From Streptomyces davaonensis JCM 4913 (GTDB taxonomy: Bacteria; Actinomycetota; Actinomycetes; Streptomycetales; Streptomycetaceae), in the NCBI RefSeq assembly GCF_000349325.1, contig NC_020504.1, positions 4,188,053-4,252,052 on the forward strand: a DNA stretch of 64,000 nt, in the 5' to 3' direction. The first letter of the stretch is position 1. Every line of letters starts with the position of its first letter. The translations under genes were made by a program, and so were the position numbers. Of this stretch, positions 60,333 through 64,000 are shown one piece after another. Under the pieces are notes generated by a model. That model searched no databases. It was not told the origin of the DNA and saw nothing but the letters and a program-made list of their open reading frames with translations.

Positions 60333-61404
60333 GACGTCCAGGGAAGGCACGGGCACGATCGAGGCGCTTTCGCTCGTTCCCAAGGCCGAGGCCAGGCAGT
60401 CCATGAAGGACTTCAAGTCCGATCAGGAGGTGCGCTGGTGCCCCGGTTGCGGTGACTACGCGATCCTCGCCGCGGTGCAGGGCTTCATGCCCGAACTCGG
60501 CCTGGCGCGCGAGAACATCGTGTTCGTCTCGGGCATCGGCTGCTCGTCCCGCTTCCCGTACTACATGAACACGTACGGCATGCACTCCATCCACGGCCGC
60601 GCGCCCGCCATCGCCACGGGCCTGGCATCCAGCAGGCGCGATCTGTCCGTGTGGGTCGTCACGGGTGACGGTGACGCGCTGTCGATCGGCGGCAACCACC
60701 TCATCCACGCCCTGCGCCGGAACGTCAACCTCAAGATCCTGCTGTTCAACAACCGGATCTACGGGCTGACGAAGGGGCAGTACTCCCCCACCAGCGAGGT
60801 CGGGAAGATCACGAAGTCGACGCCGATGGGGTCGCTGGACGCGCCGTTCAACCCGGTGTCGCTGGCGATCGGCGCGGAGGCGTCCTTCGTGGCGCGGACC
60901 GTGGACTCCGACCGTAAGCACCTCACCGAGGTGCTGCGCCAGGCCTCCGCCCATCCCGGCACGGCGCTGGTGGAGATCTACCAGAACTGCAACATCTTCA
61001 ACGACGGCGCCTTCGAGGTGCTCAAGGACAGGCAGCAGGCCGAGGAAGCGGTCATCCGGCTGGAACACGGCGAGCCGATCCGTTTCGGCAGCGACGGCGG
61101 CCGGGGTGTGGTGCGGGACCGGGTGACGGGTGATCTGAAGGTCGTCACGGTGACGCCGGAGAACGAGGCGGAGATCCTGATCCACGACGCCCACGCGGAC
61201 TCCCCCACCACGGCGTTCGCGCTGTCCCGTCTGGCCGACCCCGACACCCTGCACCACACGCCCATCGGTGTGTTCCGCAGCGTCGAACGCCCGGTCTACG
61301 ACACGCAGATGAGCGACCAGTTGGACACGGCGATCGAGCAGTACGGCAAGGGCGACCTCGCGTCGCTGCTGGCCGGCGGCGACACCTGGACGGTCGTCGG
61401 CTGA
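60325..61404 (+). CDS. korB: 2-oxoacid:ferredoxin oxidoreductase, beta subunit
   Basis: 359 residues. Thiamine-diphosphate/Mg motif VTGDGDALSIGGNHL through NNRIYGLTKGQYSPT. The [4Fe-4S] Cys are Cys39, Cys42 (WCPGCGDY), Cys73 (GIGCSS) and Cys222 (YQNCNIF). Actinobacterial members work in an alternative TCA branch, as KorAB does in mycobacteria. It starts inside korA and is followed by a terminator at 61424-61454. 2-Oxoglutarate is the likely substrate, pyruvate less likely. Confidence 0.94.
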   Translation: MAETSREGTGTIEALSLVPKAEARQSMKDFKSDQEVRWCPGCGDYAILAAVQGFMPELGLARENIVFVSGIGCSSRFPYYMNTYGMHSIHGRAPAIATGLASSRRDLSVWVVTGDGDALSIGGNHLIHALRRNVNLKILLFNNRIYGLTKGQYSPTSEVGKITKSTPMGSLDAPFNPVSLAIGAEASFVARTVDSDRKHLTEVLRQASAHPGTALVEIYQNCNIFNDGAFEVLKDRQQAEEAVIRLEHGEPIRFGSDGGRGVVRDRVTGDLKVVTVTPENEAEILIHDAHADSPTTAFALSRLADPDTLHHTPIGVFRSVERPVYDTQMSDQLDTAIEQYGKGDLASLLAGGDTWTVVG

Positions 61405-61423
61405 CGGCCGGTCGATACGGTGC

Positions 61424-61454
61424 GGGCCTGGGCGCGGATCACGCGTCCAGGCCC
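61424..61454 (+). terminator. korAB terminator
   Basis: GGGCCTGG and CCAGGCCC, extended inward by weaker pairs, form a stem followed by TTTCCTT, 20 bp beyond korB. Confidence 0.75.
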
Positions 61455-61464
61455 TTTCCTTGTG

Positions 61465-61722
61465 CTAGGCGTCGGGGATGTCTCGCTTGGCGTTGATGAG
61501 CGTCTCGCGCGTGATGACGACGATGCGTTCGTAGTCGGCGCGAGCGGCGTCCGAGGGCAGATAGGGATCCAGTTCGGCGGTGGCCTCGGTACCGATGACG
61601 GCGAAATTGCCGTCACTCAGCTCGAAGAGGTCGGGGCAGGTCTCCGCGGTAAAGCTGCCTCGCTGGCGCGGGGGCTTGCCGAGTCTTCGGGTGATGGGCG
61701 GGGCTTGGGGATCGTTGAGCAC
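61465..61722 (-). CDS. small hypothetical protein
   Basis: 85 residues from a GTG start with CAGGAG upstream: MLNDPQAPPITRRLGKPPRQ, then RGSFTAETCPDLFELSDGNF, then AVIGTEATAELDPYLPSDAA. Soluble and acidic at the C-terminus; no known domain recognised. Lies 124 bp downstream of the DUF6082 gene on the same strand. A longer in-frame reading upstream lacks support. Confidence 0.65.
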   Translation of the reverse strand: MLNDPQAPPITRRLGKPPRQRGSFTAETCPDLFELSDGNFAVIGTEATAELDPYLPSDAARADYERIVVITRETLINAKRDIPDA

Positions 61723-61846
61723 TCGATGTCTCCTGTTCGGCGGCTTTGAGGTGCCTGAACCGACCGCTCGACCCACATATGAGCGGACTTGCGCAGGTTA
61801 GTAATAAATGACCCCTCACAACGCCTTTTAGACCCGCTCGTTCGTG

Positions 61847-62395
61847 TCACAGAAGTGGCGAACCCACGACCCACCACTCGTCGGGATCCTCTTCCCGCTC
61901 TTCAAGGATCACGTCGACGGCCCGGCCCACCCGCGCCTCCAGCGAGTCCTGAGGGAGACCGCGTCGGTGCTCCCCCGTCCGCTCCCAGTACTCGGCGAAC
62001 GCTCCGCCGCGACACAACACCCGGATATGACCCAGAAGTTCGTCCCAGTCGACGGAACCAATCCGGTGGGCCAGCAGCAGGGCCGCATACCAGCGATTGA
62101 CGAAGATCATCTGGCGGCGCTTCTCCTCGGAGAGGCCCGTCAGCGTGCTGGTGGCCGCGGCGAGCGACGGGTCGTCCATGGCCCGGACCTGCTGTTCCGC
62201 GATGAGGCGGTGCTGCTGGATCAGGTTCGCGCGGTGGATCTCCTCGGTCATGAGCGCCAGTTGACCCACCAGCGCCGACAGGAGTTCCTCCTGGCGTCGG
62301 CGGCGGGCTCCCCCGGCGAGAGCCGTCCGTAGGGTTCCGCGTCCCGCCATCACCGCAGAACCGATACTTCGCGCAGCCGCCTTCAGTGTGACCAT
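61847..62395 (-). CDS. DUF6082-type protein
   Basis: 182 residues. A central helical domain (SALVGQLALMTEEIHRANLI; QQHRLIAEQQVRAMDDPSLA; FVNRWYAALLLAHRIGSVDW) resembles DUF6082 proteins, which are common in Streptomyces. The Arg-rich N-terminus has no clear signal. The C-terminus is acidic (EEREEDPDEWW). Function unknown; often found beside small regulators. Confidence 0.7.
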   Translation of the reverse strand: MVTLKAAARSIGSAVMAGRGTLRTALAGGARRRRQEELLSALVGQLALMTEEIHRANLIQQHRLIAEQQVRAMDDPSLAAATSTLTGLSEEKRRQMIFVNRWYAALLLAHRIGSVDWDELLGHIRVLCRGGAFAEYWERTGEHRRGLPQDSLEARVGRAVDVILEEREEDPDEWWVVGSPLL

Positions 62396-62565
62396 CGAAC
62401 CAAGTCCCCCCTGACTCCGACAGCCGTACGCCGCTCGACGGTGACGCGGACCGGCACACGGCAGGGCGCTCCGCCCTCCCTCAGCTTGCCCGGCAACCGG
62501 GAACAGCGCTTGAGGCGGAGAGGGGGCGCACGGATGGACACGCGCAGGATTCCAGGGCGTTCAGC

Positions 62566-62964
62566 TCAGCGCTGCCCCTTGGCCGCGTCATACGCCTCCC
62601 GAGCCTCCCGCACCTCCCCCATCCGCACCCGGGTCCACTCCGCCAGCCCACGCACCTGTTCCGCCGCCTCGCGGCCCAGGTCGGTGAGGGAGTAGTCGAC
62701 GCGGGGTGGGATGACCGGCTTGGCGTCGCGGTGGACCATGCCGTCGCGTTCCAGGGTCTGGAGGGTCTGGGTGAGCATCTTCTCGCTGACCGGGCGGACC
62801 TCGCTGATCGCGCGCCGCAGCTCGCTGAAGCGGTGCGGGTGGTCCAGGAGGTTGATCAGGACGAGTACGCCCCAGCGGCTGGTGACATGCTCCAGCACCA
62901 GCCGGTACGGGCACATCGTCTCGCCGTCGGGTCGCCATTCAGCCTCAGCCACACTTACCGCCAT
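62566..62964 (-). CDS. HxlR-family regulator, probable redox sensor (QorR-like)
   Basis: 132 residues, winged helix of the HxlR family (HVTSRWGVLVLINLLDHPHR; FSELRRAISEVRPVSEKMLT; LERDGMVHRDAKPVIPPRVD). A single Cys at position 18 (GETMCPYRLV) corresponds to the redox-sensing Cys17 described for QorR of Corynebacterium. Divergent from a quinone-reductase-like gene, with a palindrome in the 87-bp space between. Likely represses that gene until the Cys is oxidised. Confidence 0.88.
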   Translation of the reverse strand: MAVSVAEAEWRPDGETMCPYRLVLEHVTSRWGVLVLINLLDHPHRFSELRRAISEVRPVSEKMLTQTLQTLERDGMVHRDAKPVIPPRVDYSLTDLGREAAEQVRGLAEWTRVRMGEVREAREAYDAAKGQR

Positions 62965-62967
62965 GGC

Positions 62968-62992
62968 AGTACCTTACTTCAAAGTGGGTACT
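62968..62992. promoter_or_regulatory. putative HxlR/QorR operator
   Basis: AGTACC and GGTACT form an inverted repeat with 13 bp between, a few bases before the HxlR start and 60 bp before the reductase start. Symmetry and position fit a dimeric winged-helix repressor acting on both genes. Confidence 0.6.
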
Positions 62993-63051
62993 TTCCAATA
63001 GTTAGCGCTCCTCCTAGGGTCGATGACAGATCACCCACGAGGAGTTTCCTG

Positions 63052-63906
63052 ATGAGCATTGTCGTCACCGGAGCCACCGGACACCTGGGCCGCCACGTCG
63101 TGGAGCAGCTGCTCCAGAAGGTCCCGGCCGACCAGGTCACCGCCGTCGTCCGCACCCCGGAGAAGGCGGCCGACCTCGCCGAGCGGGGCGTGAACATCGC
63201 GGTCGCCGACTACAACGCGCCCGAGACCTTCGACACCCTCTTCGCCGCCGGCGACAAGGTGCTGCTGATCTCCGGCAACGAGTTCGACAAGGGCCGGGTC
63301 GCCCAGCACAAGGTGGTCATCGAGGCCGCGAAGGCCGCCGATGTGGCCCTGCTCGCCTACACCAGCACCCCGGGCAGCCTGAAGGCCGCGCTCGCCGACG
63401 ACCACCGCGGCACCGAGGAGGCGCTCACCGGCTCCGGCGTGCCCTACGTCCTGCTCCGCAACGGCTGGTACCACGAGAACTACACCGAGAACCTCGCCCC
63501 GGTGCTGGAGCACAACGCCGTCGTGGCCGCCGCCGGTGAGGGCCGCGTCTCCTCCGCCTCGCGCGCCGACTACGCCGCGGCCGCCGTCGCCGTACTGACC
63601 GGCGAGGGGCACGAGAACAAGACGTACGAGCTGGGCGGCGACGAGGCGTGGAGCCTCGCGGAGTACGCGGCCGAGCTGAGCCGGCAGACCGGGAAGGAGA
63701 TCGCGTACAACTCCGTGTCCGGTGAGGCCCTGAAGGGGATTCTCGGCGGCACCGGGATGCCCGAGCACTTCGTCGACGTCTTCGTCGGTGTCGACGCCTC
63801 CATCGCCCAGGGCGAGCTGGTCGTCTCCTCCGGTGATCTGTCGCGGCTCGCGGGCCGTCCGACCACGCCGTTCGCCGAGGCCATCGCCGCCGCGATCAAG
63901 GGCTGA
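63052..63906 (+). CDS. NAD(P)H-binding quinone oxidoreductase (QorB/YtfG-like, NmrA family)
   Basis: 284 residues. Rossmann motif MSIVVTGATGHLGRHVVEQL at the N-terminus, VRTPEKAADLAERGVNIAVA following, and the NmrA-type ALLAYTSTPGS and RNGWYHENYTENLAP segments. Family members reduce quinones with NADPH. ATG at 63052 with GAGGAG nine bases upstream. Paired with a QorR-like regulator, as in Corynebacterium, so a response to thiol or quinone stress is likely. Confidence 0.9.
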   Translation: MSIVVTGATGHLGRHVVEQLLQKVPADQVTAVVRTPEKAADLAERGVNIAVADYNAPETFDTLFAAGDKVLLISGNEFDKGRVAQHKVVIEAAKAADVALLAYTSTPGSLKAALADDHRGTEEALTGSGVPYVLLRNGWYHENYTENLAPVLEHNAVVAAAGEGRVSSASRADYAAAAVAVLTGEGHENKTYELGGDEAWSLAEYAAELSRQTGKEIAYNSVSGEALKGILGGTGMPEHFVDVFVGVDASIAQGELVVSSGDLSRLAGRPTTPFAEAIAAAIKG

Positions 63907-63919
63907 CCAGCGCACTCCC

Positions 63920-63957
63920 GGCTGTCATGACCGTATGGCGATACGGGCATGACAGCC
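63920..63957 (+). terminator. terminator after the QorB-like gene
   Basis: GGCTGTCATG and CATGACAGCC, extended by CCGTAT/ATACGG across single mismatches around GGCG, form a long stem 13 bp past the stop codon. Confidence 0.8.
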
Positions 63958-64000
63958 AGGGGTGATCGGCGCTACCTTCTTCCAGGCGAGAACGACCAGA

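Overview
This 64 kb window is chromosomal DNA of a Streptomyces or very close relative. The signs are very high G+C with G/C at nearly every third codon position, frequent GTG and TTG starts, GTGA/ATGA stop-start overlaps, and the core gene order of that genus (rpsJ-rplC; rpsL-rpsG-fusA-tuf; rplJ-rplL-rpoB-rpoC; secE-nusG-rplK-rplA). Species cannot be named from sequence alone.

Layout. 1-1422 (minus) is the promoter-proximal end of the S10 ribosomal operon with its leader. 1423-6897 is an accessory island between the S10 and str operons: a secreted intradiol dioxygenase with a carbohydrate-binding tail, AraC and LysR regulators, a secreted streptogrisin-type protease carrying almost the same tail, and a membrane acyltransferase. 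7058-11714 is the str operon. 11790-14018 holds three small envelope or lipoprotein genes. 14111-27354 is the transcription/translation block: rpoC, rpoB, rplL, rplJ, a lipoprotein, rplA, rplK, nusG, secE and tRNA-Trp. 27604-40061 is housekeeping with some accessory genes: aspartate aminotransferase, an adenosine deaminase-like enzyme, two TetR-controlled units, murB, a HadAB-like dehydratase pair, rpmG, tRNA-Met, tRNA-Thr and an amidohydrolase. 40165-44357 holds tRNA-Tyr, a YajQ protein, an APC permease, a SUKH protein, YccF and HtpX. 44670-54403 (minus) is a ten-gene partial complex I operon, nuoA-B-C-H-I-J-K-L-M-N, without nuoD, E, F or G. 54595-61404 (plus) is two paralogous sensor kinases, one response regulator, and the two subunits of a 2-oxoacid:ferredoxin oxidoreductase. 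61465-63906 holds a small-protein/DUF6082 pair and a redox-type HxlR/quinone-reductase pair.

How the parts fit. The first 27 kb is the ribosome and RNA polymerase machinery, with recognisable promoters, terminators, an attenuator in the rplJ leader, and a 25-nt element shared by the S10 and str leaders. The most notable system is at 44.7-61.4 kb. A complete proton-pumping membrane arm plus iron-sulphur subunits B and I, but no NADH-input module, is divergent from a two-component system and a ferredoxin-reducing 2-oxoacid oxidoreductase. This suggests, as inference, a ferredoxin-driven or hybrid complex I. Within it, nuoC carries an apparent single-base frameshift in a C run. That shift makes nuoC read falsely into nuoH; correcting it restores the GTGA overlap typical of this operon.
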